From Candidatus Intestinimonas stercoravium (GTDB lineage: Bacteria; Bacillota; Clostridia; Oscillospirales; Oscillospiraceae), in contig DWZK01000037.1 in the NCBI GenBank assembly GCA_019117605.1, positions 1 through 44,266 of the forward strand: 44,266 nucleotides of DNA, written 5' to 3'. This document shows positions 1-7,529 of the stretch, piece by piece. Both the position numbers and the translations under genes were made by a program. How positions within the stretch are numbered: position 1 is the stretch's first letter; every line of letters begins with the position of its first letter. The notes beneath the pieces were generated by a model, which had not been told where the DNA came from, ran no database searches, and worked only from the letters and a program-made list of their open reading frames with translations.

Positions 1-795
1 GTCGCCGGCGGCGATCCGCAGCAGAGAGCCGTACTGCTCGCTGACGGTGTGCAGCTTCAGGTCCTCCACCAGCAGCTTCTTCAGGGGGCGCTTGGCCAGG
101 TTGGACATGATGGTCCGGTTCTCGTACGGCATGGTCTTCAGCATACGGGCGATCTCCCAGGCGCGGGCCATGACCTGATCCTTGGAGACGACCTCGCTCA
201 CCATGCCCCAGTCCAGCATCTGCTGGGCGGTCCACTGGCGGGCGGTCATCATGTAGTAGTTGCCGCGCTTGGTGCCGAAGTAGTGCTGCGCCATCAGGCC
301 CATACCGTCGCCGGGCACCAGACCGCCGTGGGCGTGGGGCACCTCCATCCAGGTGTCATCAGAGGCGATGGTGATGTCGCACAGCATGGCCGAATCCCAG
401 TGGAAGCCCGGGCCCGGGATCGCGCCGATGGTGGGCACGTCCAGGTCGAAGATCATGTTCTTGATCAGGTTGGTGTCATCGAAGTACTGATGCTGGAACC
501 GCTCGGTGGGCAGCTTGGAGTAGGTGTCCCAGCCGTTGGGGTCGGACTCGGTCATCCAGCTGTCGCCGATATGGGTGAAGATGATGATCTCGTTCTTGAA
601 GTCCAGAGACAGGATCCGGACCAGCTGGCTGATCGCCCGGTGGGACATGCCGCTGTGCTGCATGGGGCCGTCCAGGGTCTTCCAGGTCACCTGGAGGATG
701 CCGTCCTCACGATAGAGATCGGCGAAATCCTTGAACCACTCTTTGTACTCTTCCAGCTGGGGCAGCTTGACGTAATCAGCTAAAGGCGTTCCCAT
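1..795 (-). CDS. Crotonase-fold hydrolase resembling 6-oxocamphor hydrolase (3' end outside window)
   Basis: The reading frame starts at ATG 795 behind a GGGAGG ribosome site and is open to base 1, giving 265 residues, so only a short C-terminal piece is missing. The fold is crotonase: the oxyanion-hole region is around TIGAIPGPGFHWDSAMLCD (about residues 122-140) and a PHAHGGLVPGDG motif follows (about residues 154-165). In enoyl-CoA hydratases the second motif reads P-E-x-x-x-G and supplies a catalytic Glu; here that position is His. From memory of the family, 6-oxocamphor hydrolase has the same pattern, with two His and an Asp that cleave a C-C bond in a cyclic beta-diketone. All three have counterparts here (H in GFHWD, H in VPHAH, D in PGDG). 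The likely chemistry is retro-Claisen hydrolysis rather than hydration of an enoyl-CoA; the substrate is unknown. It is probably co-transcribed with the gntP-type permease upstream. Confidence 0.8.
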   Translation of the reverse strand, partial: MGTPLADYVKLPQLEEYKEWFKDFADLYREDGILQVTWKTLDGPMQHSGMSHRAISQLVRILSLDFKNEIIIFTHIGDSWMTESDPNGWDTYSKLPTERFQHQYFDDTNLIKNMIFDLDVPTIGAIPGPGFHWDSAMLCDITIASDDTWMEVPHAHGGLVPGDGMGLMAQHYFGTKRGNYYMMTARQWTAQQMLDWGMVSEVVSKDQVMARAWEIARMLKTMPYENRTIMSNLAKRPLKKLLVEDLKLHTVSEQYGSLLRIAAGD

Positions 796-867
796 GATAA
801 AATACCTCCCAAAAATTAAATACGATTTGCGATTGGAACGAAGCGCTTGTCTTTGACATATGACATA

Positions 868-880
868 CCTCGGACCGAGG
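868..880. repeat. Perfect inverted repeat in the permease-crotonase gap
   Basis: The 119-bp gap between the permease stop and the crotonase start contains CCTCGG-A-CCGAGG, which extends by one more pair to a 15-base palindrome, and a GC-rich near-palindrome at about 898-910. Neither is followed by a convincing T-run. It may be an operator, a weak terminator or a processing site; the sequence does not decide. Confidence 0.35.
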
Positions 881-914
881 TCTTGTCCATTTGGATGCCG
901 GCGGGGCCGGTCTC

Positions 915-2228
915 TCAGTAGAGGATGATGGCCAGGATGACCGCAAGCAGTCCGGCCAGCAGGTTGACCAGCACGGACATCATGAACTGCTGGAAGTAGC
1001 CGTCTTTATAGGAGAGCTTGAACACGGACAGCTGGAAAGCGATGGCGCCGTTGTGGGGCAGTGAGTCGAAGCCGCTGCCCGCGATGGAGGCGATCCGGTG
1101 GAGGGCCCCCAGGTTGATAGTGGGGTCGCTGAGGATCGTACTGCCGAAGTTCTCCATGAACAGGGTCACGCCGCCGGTGCCGTTGGCGGTCATGCCGGCC
1201 AGCAGGTTCACCGCCACGAAAGTGAGCAGGTAGGGGTCCATATCCATGGACAGCACCTGCTCCACCAGCCAGCTGAACACGGGAGTGGCCTGCACCGCAG
1301 TGCCGTAGCCCACGACGATGGAGATGAACACCACCGGGATCAGAGACCCCTGGATGCCCCGCACACAGGTCTCGAAGGGATGGGCCAGGTACTTCGTGCC
1401 CACCAGCAGGAAGAGCAGCAGGATGGAGAGCACCTGGGCATAAGTAGTGGCCTGGATGGCCGCGATGCCCATGGCCTGGAACAGCAGGCTCAGGCCGATG
1501 ATGGCGGCCACGCAGATATAGCCCTTCCAGGCGGGGGGCAGAGACGCCTCGTCCTGGTCGTTCTTGGGGTCATCGTCATAGGTCACGAACCCCTCCCCCT
1601 TCGCCTTCAGGCGGCGGGTCAGGAAGATCAGATAGCCGACGATGAACGCCACGGAGAACGCGGTGCAGATCAGGCTGATGACGGGACCGGCCATGGTGGT
1701 GGTCCCCAGATAGGTCGTCGGCGCGATGTTCAATGCGTTGGGCATCCCGATCAGGGTGCCGTAGGCCACAGAGCCGGCGCCGGCGGACATGGCGGCAAGC
1801 GCCACCTTCCGGGACATGTTCAGTTTCTTCAGCACGGGCAGGGAGATGGCCAGGACGGCATACTGGTAAGAGGCCACACCAGCGGCCATCATCAGGCAGG
1901 TGATGACGAACAGGGCCACGGCGATCCACTTCTCACCGAAGACCTTGATCATATGCGTGGCCATGGCGGAGCCAAGGCCGCTCTCCATCAGACAGAAGCC
2001 GAAGGCGCCGCCGATGGTGTAGAGCAGGAAGAACTGCTGGAACATATTGCCCACCGAGGGCAGGAACGTGGTGAAGATGGAGGTCAGGCCGTCCGGCGTG
2101 CACAGGCACACCAGCGTGGTGCACGCGAACACGGTCAGGAACAGGTTGACGCCCCGGAAGCTCAGGATGAAGAAGAGCGCGAAGGCGATGACCACCACTA
2201 CCAGAGAGATCATAACATTCGTAGGCAT
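915..2228 (-). CDS. GntP-family organic/hydroxy-acid permease
   Basis: This 437-residue polytopic membrane protein has about a dozen hydrophobic segments and the GntP-family C-terminal signature HRIASIAGSGFDSLPHNGAI. GntP carriers are proton symporters for gluconate and related hydroxy- or keto-acids in the cytoplasmic membrane. A short hydrophilic loop near residues 205-235 (DDDPKNDQDEAS) splits the two halves. Start ATG 2228 has a GGAGG site 9 bases upstream. It lies between the thiolase and the crotonase-like hydrolase on the same strand, so it probably imports the cluster's substrate. The family is clear; the substrate cannot be read from the sequence. Confidence 0.85.
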   Translation of the reverse strand: MPTNVMISLVVVVIAFALFFILSFRGVNLFLTVFACTTLVCLCTPDGLTSIFTTFLPSVGNMFQQFFLLYTIGGAFGFCLMESGLGSAMATHMIKVFGEKWIAVALFVITCLMMAAGVASYQYAVLAISLPVLKKLNMSRKVALAAMSAGAGSVAYGTLIGMPNALNIAPTTYLGTTTMAGPVISLICTAFSVAFIVGYLIFLTRRLKAKGEGFVTYDDDPKNDQDEASLPPAWKGYICVAAIIGLSLLFQAMGIAAIQATTYAQVLSILLLFLLVGTKYLAHPFETCVRGIQGSLIPVVFISIVVGYGTAVQATPVFSWLVEQVLSMDMDPYLLTFVAVNLLAGMTANGTGGVTLFMENFGSTILSDPTINLGALHRIASIAGSGFDSLPHNGAIAFQLSVFKLSYKDGYFQQFMMSVLVNLLAGLLAVILAIILY

Positions 2229-2301
2229 GGGAAACTTCCTCCCTTGATCATGCTTTCAGACGATCACAGATTTTTTGGGGGACAGCAGGTAGAGATACGG
2301 G

Positions 2302-3474
2302 TCACTCCGCCTTGAAGATACCGGCGGCGCCCATGCCGCCGGCGATGCACATGGTCACCAGGGCATACTTGCCGCCGGTGCGGCGCAGCTCAGAGATGGC
2401 CTTGCAGGACAGGACCGCGCCGGTGGCGCCCAGCGGATGTCCCAGAGCCATAGCGCCGCCGTTGGGGTTGACCTTCGCGGGGTCCAGGCCCAGCTCCTTG
2501 ATGCAGGGGCTCACTTGGGCGGCGAAGGCCTCGTTGAGCTCGATGACATCCATATCGTCCACGGTGAGGCCGGTGTACTCCATCACCTTGGGCACAGCGT
2601 AGATGGGACCCAGGCCCATATAGGCGGGATCCAGGCCTCCCACGGCGAAGCCCAGGAAGGAGGCCAGGGGCTCGATGCCCAGCTCAGCGGCCTTGTCTCG
2701 GCTCATGAGCACCAGGAAGGCGGCGCCGTCGCTGGTCTGGGAGGAGGTGGCGGCGGTGACCCGGCCGTTCTCCTTGAAGCAGGGCTTCATGGCCGCCATC
2801 TTCTCCAGGGTGGTGTCCCGGCGGATGCCCTGATCCTTGTCGAAGACGATCTCATTGCCCTCAGCGTCCACGCCGGGCAGGGGGACGATCTGCTCGTCGA
2901 ACCAGCCGGCATCCTGGGCGCGGGCCGCCTTGCGGTGGCTCTCCAGAGCCAGCTGGTCCATCTCCTCCCGGGTGACGTTGTACTGCTCCGCCACGTTCTC
3001 AGCGGTCTCGCCGTTGGAGATGTACTGGGCGGGGTCGTGCTCCACCAGCCAGGGGTCCCGGTCGCCGCTGCGGTCCAGGGTCATGGGCAGGGCGGTCATG
3101 GACTCGATGCCGCCGGCCACCACGCAGTCGGCCTGGCCGGCCTCGATCTCCCAGGCGGCCAGGGCCACAGCCTGGAGGGAGGAGGCGCAGAACCGGTCCA
3201 CGGTGAGGCCGCAGGCGGTATAGGGCAGGCCGGCCCGGGCGGCCACCAGACGGGCGGGGTTCAGGCCCTGCTTGGCCTCGGGGATGGCGCAGCCCAGGAT
3301 CACGTCCTCCACCAGGGCGGGATCCAACTGGGGGAGCTTCTCCATCACGCCCTTGAGGACCAGTCCGCCCATGTCGATGGGGTGCATCTCCCGCAGGGCG
3401 CCCTTCTTGCCGGACTTGGCCACAGCGGAGCGGCCATAAGCCACGACTACCGTTTTGCTCAGAGGTCTTGCCAT
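2302..3474 (-). CDS. Thiolase (acetyl-CoA C-acyltransferase)
   Basis: This 390-residue thiolase has the full catalytic set: the acyl-accepting Cys in DRFCASSLQ (residue 96), His in GHPLGATG (residue 346) and the second Cys in CIAGGMG (residue 376). It would cleave a 3-ketoacyl-CoA such as acetoacetyl-CoA with CoA to give acetyl-CoA, or run in reverse. An ATG three codons upstream (3483) would overlap the CoA-transferase stop and sit only one base from the GGAGG site, so the ATG at 3474, ten bases from it, is preferred. It directly follows the two CoA-transferase subunits, which fits activation of a short ketoacid followed by thiolysis. Confidence 0.9.
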   Translation of the reverse strand: MARPLSKTVVVAYGRSAVAKSGKKGALREMHPIDMGGLVLKGVMEKLPQLDPALVEDVILGCAIPEAKQGLNPARLVAARAGLPYTACGLTVDRFCASSLQAVALAAWEIEAGQADCVVAGGIESMTALPMTLDRSGDRDPWLVEHDPAQYISNGETAENVAEQYNVTREEMDQLALESHRKAARAQDAGWFDEQIVPLPGVDAEGNEIVFDKDQGIRRDTTLEKMAAMKPCFKENGRVTAATSSQTSDGAAFLVLMSRDKAAELGIEPLASFLGFAVGGLDPAYMGLGPIYAVPKVMEYTGLTVDDMDVIELNEAFAAQVSPCIKELGLDPAKVNPNGGAMALGHPLGATGAVLSCKAISELRRTGGKYALVTMCIAGGMGAAGIFKAE

Positions 3475-3479
3475 ATCAA

Positions 3480-4127
3480 TCATTCCTCCATTTCTTTCAG
3501 ATCAGGGGCCACGATGAGCGTGGGCTCCACCGCTGCCTGGATCTCCTCCACCGTGTGGCCCTTCCGGATCTCGGAGAGGACCAGGCCCTCCTTGGTCACG
3601 TCGATCACGCACCGCTCGGTGACGATGTGGTCCACGCATTTCACGGCGGTCAGCGGGAAGGAGCACCGCTCCACGATCTTGGGGGCGCCGTCCTTGGCGG
3701 TCAGCTCCATGGCCACGATGACCTGGCGGGCGCCGTTGCACAGGTCCATGGCGCCGCCCATACCGAAGGCCCGGCCGGGGGTGGCCCAGTTGGCCAGATC
3801 GCCGGCGGCGGAGACCTGGAGGGCCCCCAGCACAGTGGCGGCCAGCCGGCCGCAGCGGATGACGCCGAAGGACATGGCCACATCGAAGGCGCTGCTCCCC
3901 GGCACGGGGACGAAGTTGATGCCGCCGGCGTTGGCGTACCGCTCGGTGACCATCAGGCCCTCGGCCTTGGGGCCGATGCCGATGAAGCCGTTTTCACTCT
4001 GAAACAGCACCCCGTCCACGGCGTAGCTGCCGCACAGGCTGGGGATGCCGATGCCCAGGTTGACCACGTCGCCGGGCTGGAAGTAGGCCGCGGCCCGCTT
4101 GGCGATAAAGTTTCTGTTGTCCATCAT
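3480..4127 (-). CDS. CoA-transferase subunit B (acetoacetate/3-oxoacid type)
   Basis: This 215-residue protein is the beta subunit of a two-subunit 3-oxoacid CoA-transferase. The N-terminal GIGIPS segment is followed by SENGFIGIG, in which Glu45 matches the catalytic glutamate that forms the glutamyl-CoA thioester in this family. It works with the alpha subunit encoded immediately upstream (13-bp gap) to move CoA between a short acyl-CoA and a carboxylic acid in the cytoplasm. Neither the donor nor the acceptor acid is defined by sequence; acetoacetate is plausible because the next gene is a thiolase. Confidence 0.88.
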   Translation of the reverse strand: MMDNRNFIAKRAAAYFQPGDVVNLGIGIPSLCGSYAVDGVLFQSENGFIGIGPKAEGLMVTERYANAGGINFVPVPGSSAFDVAMSFGVIRCGRLAATVLGALQVSAAGDLANWATPGRAFGMGGAMDLCNGARQVIVAMELTAKDGAPKIVERCSFPLTAVKCVDHIVTERCVIDVTKEGLVLSEIRKGHTVEEIQAAVEPTLIVAPDLKEMEE

Positions 4128-4140
4128 GGCTCTCCCCTCC

Positions 4141-4794
4141 TCACGCCAGAATCATATCCACGAACATGCCGGGCACCTTGACCTCGTCGGGGCCCATCTC
4201 CCCCAGGTCGCAGAGGTGGTCGCACTCCACGATGGACAGGTCGGCGCAGGTAGCGATGACGGGATGGGAGGCGTGGCCGCTGCTGCCGGAGTAGGTCAGG
4301 TTGCCATAGGGGTCGGCCCGGCGGCAGCGGGTGATGGCGATGTCGGCGTGGAGGGCGGTCTCCAGCAGATAGCGCTCGCCGTTGACCTCGATGACCTGCT
4401 TGCCCTCCTCCACCACGGTGCCGATGCCGGTCTTGGTGAGGACGCCGCCCAGGCCCATGCCGCCGCAGCGGATGCGCTCGATGAAGGTGCCCATGGGGTC
4501 GAACTCCACCTTCAGCGCGCCGGACTGGATGCGCTGGTTGGTCAGGGGGTTGGTGCCCACGTGGGTGGTGATCATGGCGTCCACCCGGCCGTTCTGGAGC
4601 AGCAGGCTCACCCCGTGGTTCGGATCGCTGGAGTCGATGGAATACACCGTCAGGTGCTTCGCCCCGCTCTCCAGCACGCAGTCGATGAGCCGGTCGGGCA
4701 TGTACTGGTTGGTCTGGCCGCCGATGGCCAGAATCTGCCCGTCCTTAAACTGGGCGATGATCTCTTCTCTTTTGCGGACTTTGCTCAGTTCCAT
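4141..4794 (-). CDS. CoA-transferase subunit A
   Basis: This 217-residue protein is the alpha subunit of a 3-oxoacid-type CoA-transferase. Its N-terminal half has the FKDGQILAIGG segment and the middle has a glycine-rich CGGMGLGGVLTKTGIGT stretch that matches the CoA-binding region of family I alpha subunits. The end (VECDHLCDLGEMGPDEVKVPG) is also typical. It abuts the transporter upstream: that gene's stop begins one base after this ATG, so the two are almost certainly co-transcribed. Confidence 0.87.
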   Translation of the reverse strand: MELSKVRKREEIIAQFKDGQILAIGGQTNQYMPDRLIDCVLESGAKHLTVYSIDSSDPNHGVSLLLQNGRVDAMITTHVGTNPLTNQRIQSGALKVEFDPMGTFIERIRCGGMGLGGVLTKTGIGTVVEEGKQVIEVNGERYLLETALHADIAITRCRRADPYGNLTYSGSSGHASHPVIATCADLSIVECDHLCDLGEMGPDEVKVPGMFVDMILA

Positions 4795-6054
4795 TCAGTT
4801 CGTTCCTCCTTGGCGGGACTTTGGTTTGAGAAAACGGGAGAGCACCAGACCCACCACAGCCAGCACAGCGGCGGTGAGGAAGGCACCCGAGTAGCTGCCC
4901 CCAGCCGCGTTTTTGAACTGCACGGCCATCACCGGGCCGATGAGGCTGGCCAGGCCGAACACCAGGTACATGACGCCGTAGTTCTCCGTGATATACCGGG
5001 GGCCGAACACCTGGGCGGTGAGCGGAGTGAGCACCGAGGCGAACCCACCGTAGCAGGAGGCGGCCAGCGCCATGGCACACACCGCGATGGCGGTGTTCCC
5101 CACGAAAGCCAGCACCAGCATGGAGAGGATACACAGCACGAACACCACCAGCGTCGTGTTGGAGATCCCCAGCTTGTCCGACAGGCTGCCCCACAGGAAG
5201 CGCCCGGCCATATTGCAGGCGGCGAACACGCTCACGAAGAGGGCGGCGCTGGCGGCGGGGAAGCCATAGGCCTGCTGGAGGATGGGAGACGCCTGGCTGA
5301 TGACGATGACGCCGGCCACCAGGCCGCAGGTGAATACGACCACCATCTGATAGAAGGCAGCGGTGCGCACCATCTGTCCCCTGTTCAGATCCCGGGCGTC
5401 CCCGGCGGGACCGGCGGCGGTCTTCTTCCCCATGGCCTCCTGGAAGCCCTCGGGCGGCTCCCGCAGGAACAGGGATCCGGCCAGCACCACCACCAGGAAG
5501 ACCACGCCCAGGAAGCGGAAGGCGGCGCTCAGGGAGAACGCGTCGGTGAGGCTCACGGCGATGGGCGCCCACAGGATGGCGCCGGAGCCGTAAGCGGCGG
5601 TGCCCAGGCCGGAGGCCATGCCGCTGCGGTCGGGGAACAGCCGGACCACATAGGCCATCATACTGGGATAGATGAAGCCCACCCCCAGGCCGGAGAGGAT
5701 GCCGTAGAAGAGGTAAAGCTGCCAGAGCTCGCCCATCATGCTGGTGAGGATCAGTCCGCCGCCGAAGAGCACCGCCCCCAGCATGATGCACCGTCGAGTC
5801 TTCAGGCGCCGGATCAGGGACGCGAAGAGCAGGGGCGCCATGGTGGAGCACAGCACAGTGATGGTGTAGGCCAGGGAGACCTGGCTGTCCGGCCAGCCGT
5901 AGGCCGCCACGATGGGAGACTGGAGCACGCTCCAGGCGTAACCGAAGCCGGCACAGACGCAGATGACGAGACTGGCTATCATGCACAGCCAGCGGGCCTT
6001 CTGAAAGCCGGCTGCAGTGGAAGAGGTGGAAAAGGTCGTCGTGCTCGATCTCAA
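4795..6054 (-). CDS. MFS transporter, oxalate/formate antiporter (OFA)-like
   Basis: This 419-residue major facilitator protein has 12 predicted membrane segments in two halves, with a central hydrophilic loop near residues 200-225 (GKKTAAGPAGDARDLNRGQ). The first half (GYAWSVLQSPIVAAYGWPDSQVSLAYT) resembles the OFA family, which includes oxalate:formate and monocarboxylate carriers. The start is a TTG at 6054 with an AGGAG site 7 bases upstream; no better-placed ATG exists before the first membrane helix. Together with the GntP permease and the second MFS gene, the cluster holds three carriers, suggesting more than one substrate, or a substrate and a product. Confidence 0.8.
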   Translation of the reverse strand: MRSSTTTFSTSSTAAGFQKARWLCMIASLVICVCAGFGYAWSVLQSPIVAAYGWPDSQVSLAYTITVLCSTMAPLLFASLIRRLKTRRCIMLGAVLFGGGLILTSMMGELWQLYLFYGILSGLGVGFIYPSMMAYVVRLFPDRSGMASGLGTAAYGSGAILWAPIAVSLTDAFSLSAAFRFLGVVFLVVVLAGSLFLREPPEGFQEAMGKKTAAGPAGDARDLNRGQMVRTAAFYQMVVVFTCGLVAGVIVISQASPILQQAYGFPAASAALFVSVFAACNMAGRFLWGSLSDKLGISNTTLVVFVLCILSMLVLAFVGNTAIAVCAMALAASCYGGFASVLTPLTAQVFGPRYITENYGVMYLVFGLASLIGPVMAVQFKNAAGGSYSGAFLTAAVLAVVGLVLSRFLKPKSRQGGTN

Positions 6055-6090
6055 GGGATCACTCCTAACATTTTGGTATGGTGCGGATGC

Positions 6091-7053
6091 TCACAGCTTA
6101 TGGTGGAGCTTGAGCAGTTCGATGAGCATCTGATCCCGGTAGGCGGCGCACTCCTCGTTGGTGTGGCCGATGTAGTCAGGGAAGTTCTTCATCTCCTGGT
6201 CCACCCCGGGCTGCGCCACCTCGCTCCAGTTGTCAGGCTGGTGGGTCCAGGAGGCCATATCTTCCAGCCAGCGGTCGCCGGAGTTGCCCAGCATCTGGAC
6301 CATCCCGGTGAGGCCGCCGGGGTTGCCCAGCTGCATGATCATGTTGTGGCCGAAGATCGCCCACCGGAGGCCGGGGCCGTAGACCAGGGCCTTGTCCACG
6401 TCTTCCACGGAGCACACGCCCCGTATGACCAGATCCTGGACCTCCCGGTACAGGGCCAGCTGGAGTCGGTTGGCGATAAAGCCGGGGCACTCCTTCCGCA
6501 GGAGGACGGCCTCCTTGCCGATGGACTGATAGAAGTCATAGGCCAGCTGGAGGAGCTCCGGATCGGTCTTGCCGCCGGAGGTCAGCTCCACCAGGGGGAT
6601 CAGATGGGGGGGATTGTAGGGGTGGGCGCCCACGCAGCGCTCAGGGTGGGCGGCCTTGGCGGCGATGTCGGAGATCAGCAGGCCGGAGGTGCTGCTGGCA
6701 TACAGCGCTTCAGGAGAGGCGTACTGCTCCGCCTGGGCGAGGATGCTCTGCTTGATCTCCAGGCGCTCGGGACCGCTCTCCTGGATGAACTGGGCGTCCT
6801 TCACCGCCTCCTCCATGGAGGTGGTCAGATGGATGTTCGCCACGATCTCAGCCCGCCGCTCGGAGGTGATGGCGTTGAAGTGCTCCAGGGCATCCAGACT
6901 CTTGTGCATCTGGCCCTCGCTCTTTTTGAGCTGCTCGTCGTTGATGTCGTAGAGAGCTACCTGCAGTCCCCGCATGGCGAACTGGATGGCCCAGCTGGAG
7001 CCGATGACGCCTCCGCCCACGCAGGCGATACGCTTGATATCGTTCACTTTCAT
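6091..7053 (-). CDS. 3-Hydroxyacyl-CoA dehydrogenase family protein, lambda-crystallin/carnitine dehydrogenase-like
   Basis: This 320-residue NAD-dependent dehydrogenase has an N-terminal Rossmann motif (CVGGGVIGSSWA, about residues 10-21) and the catalytic HPYNPPHLIPLVEL region with its His-Glu pair. A helical C-terminal domain follows, beginning KECPGFIANRLQ. The GPGLRWAIFG segment and the extended C-terminus match the branch containing L-gulonate 3-dehydrogenase/lambda-crystallin and carnitine dehydrogenase. Those enzymes oxidise free beta-hydroxy acids, whereas fatty-acid enzymes use CoA esters. A role in making a 3-keto acid for later cleavage is therefore inferred. ATG 7053 has an AAGGAG site. 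It lies 37 bp upstream of the OFA-type carrier on the same strand. Confidence 0.85.
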   Translation of the reverse strand: MKVNDIKRIACVGGGVIGSSWAIQFAMRGLQVALYDINDEQLKKSEGQMHKSLDALEHFNAITSERRAEIVANIHLTTSMEEAVKDAQFIQESGPERLEIKQSILAQAEQYASPEALYASSTSGLLISDIAAKAAHPERCVGAHPYNPPHLIPLVELTSGGKTDPELLQLAYDFYQSIGKEAVLLRKECPGFIANRLQLALYREVQDLVIRGVCSVEDVDKALVYGPGLRWAIFGHNMIMQLGNPGGLTGMVQMLGNSGDRWLEDMASWTHQPDNWSEVAQPGVDQEMKNFPDYIGHTNEECAAYRDQMLIELLKLHHKL

Positions 7054-7127
7054 GGCACTTATCTCCTTTTGCGATACGCATTGGTCCCGGCGGAGCGGTG
7101 TGCCCGTCCCACTCGGGATATAGGAAA

Positions 7128-7156
7128 CCGCCAGGCGTGCTCATCGCGTCTGGCGG
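7128..7156 (-). terminator. Hairpin after the small gene, possible intrinsic terminator
   Basis: CCGCCAG (7128-7134) pairs perfectly with CTGGCGG (7150-7156), and the inner GCG/CGC extends the stem. Read on the minus strand it is followed by TTTCCTATAT, a weak U-tract. It lies between the small unknown gene and the dehydrogenase gene, so it may split the cluster into two transcription units or lower downstream expression. Confidence 0.5.
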
Positions 7157-7170
7157 CTTCTTGATGGGTG

Positions 7171-7202
7171 CTCCCTCAGAGGGAGCGGCTTGCAAAGCCG
7201 CT
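7171..7202. repeat. Two abutting palindromes
   Basis: CTCCCTC-A-GAGGGAG (7171-7185) overlaps by two bases a second hairpin, AGCGGCTT-GCA-AAGCCGCT (7184-7202). Together with the terminator-like stem at 7128 they fill most of the 188-bp gap between the two halves of the cluster. The form resembles extragenic palindromic repeats, but no second copy occurs in this window to prove it is a family. Confidence 0.45.
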
Positions 7203-7241
7203 GAAAATGATCAGTGGGAAAAGTTGATCATAGGAGGAAGA

Positions 7242-7529
7242 TCAGTCTTTGTGATAGCGCAGAACAGTGGCCGTGCGTACCATCTCGTCCCAGTTGGAGA
7301 ACTGGGTGCTCTCCTTTACAAAGGCGTCCAACAGGAGCGGCGCATAGACCAGGGTCTGCGCCTTCCAATTGAGGATCACCGCGCTGGAGAAGCGGAATCC
7401 ATCAAAATCATCGAAGCGGGTGTGCTGCTGCATGAACTCATCGGTGAAGATATCCTCCAGCAGCTTCATCAGCTCCGGAGCATCGTCCAGATGGACGTAG
7501 CCCTGCTCATCGATCGCCGTCCGGTCCAT
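7242..7529 (-). CDS. Small protein of unknown function coupled to the DUF362 gene
   Basis: I do not recognise this 95-residue protein. It is acidic at the N-terminus (MDRTAIDEQGYVHLDDAPELM) and mixed in the middle, with SAVILNWKAQTLVYAPLLLDAF (about residues 51-72) as its most hydrophobic stretch; there is no signal peptide and no cysteine. The ATG at 7529 lies 23 bases inside the 3' end of the DUF362 gene, pointing to translational coupling; an in-frame ATG eight codons upstream (7553) is a less likely start. The tight linkage suggests the two products work together, perhaps as a small subunit or chaperone, but that is inference. Confidence 0.7.
   Translation of the reverse strand: MDRTAIDEQGYVHLDDAPELMKLLEDIFTDEFMQQHTRFDDFDGFRFSSAVILNWKAQTLVYAPLLLDAFVKESTQFSNWDEMVRTATVLRYHKD

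Noticed and set aside
49-783. Long open frame on the plus strand
   Set aside because: It is the antisense of the crotonase gene; the protein is rich in His, Gly and Gln and has no family features.
1-795. Ordinary enoyl-CoA hydratase
   Set aside because: The catalytic Glu of the P-E-x-x-x-G motif is His, and the pattern fits 6-oxocamphor-hydrolase-like enzymes better.
1-7053. Butyrate-synthesis operon
   Set aside because: There is no acyl-CoA dehydrogenase, etfAB or typical Hbd, and the dehydrogenase is of the free-acid type.
4099-7164. 1021-residue open frame on the plus strand
   Set aside because: It spans several well-supported minus-strand genes and is of the low-complexity type expected opposite high-GC genes.
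7208-7230. Two TGATCA palindromes 11 bases apart
   Set aside because: Six-base palindromes are common by chance, and nothing else supports an operator here.
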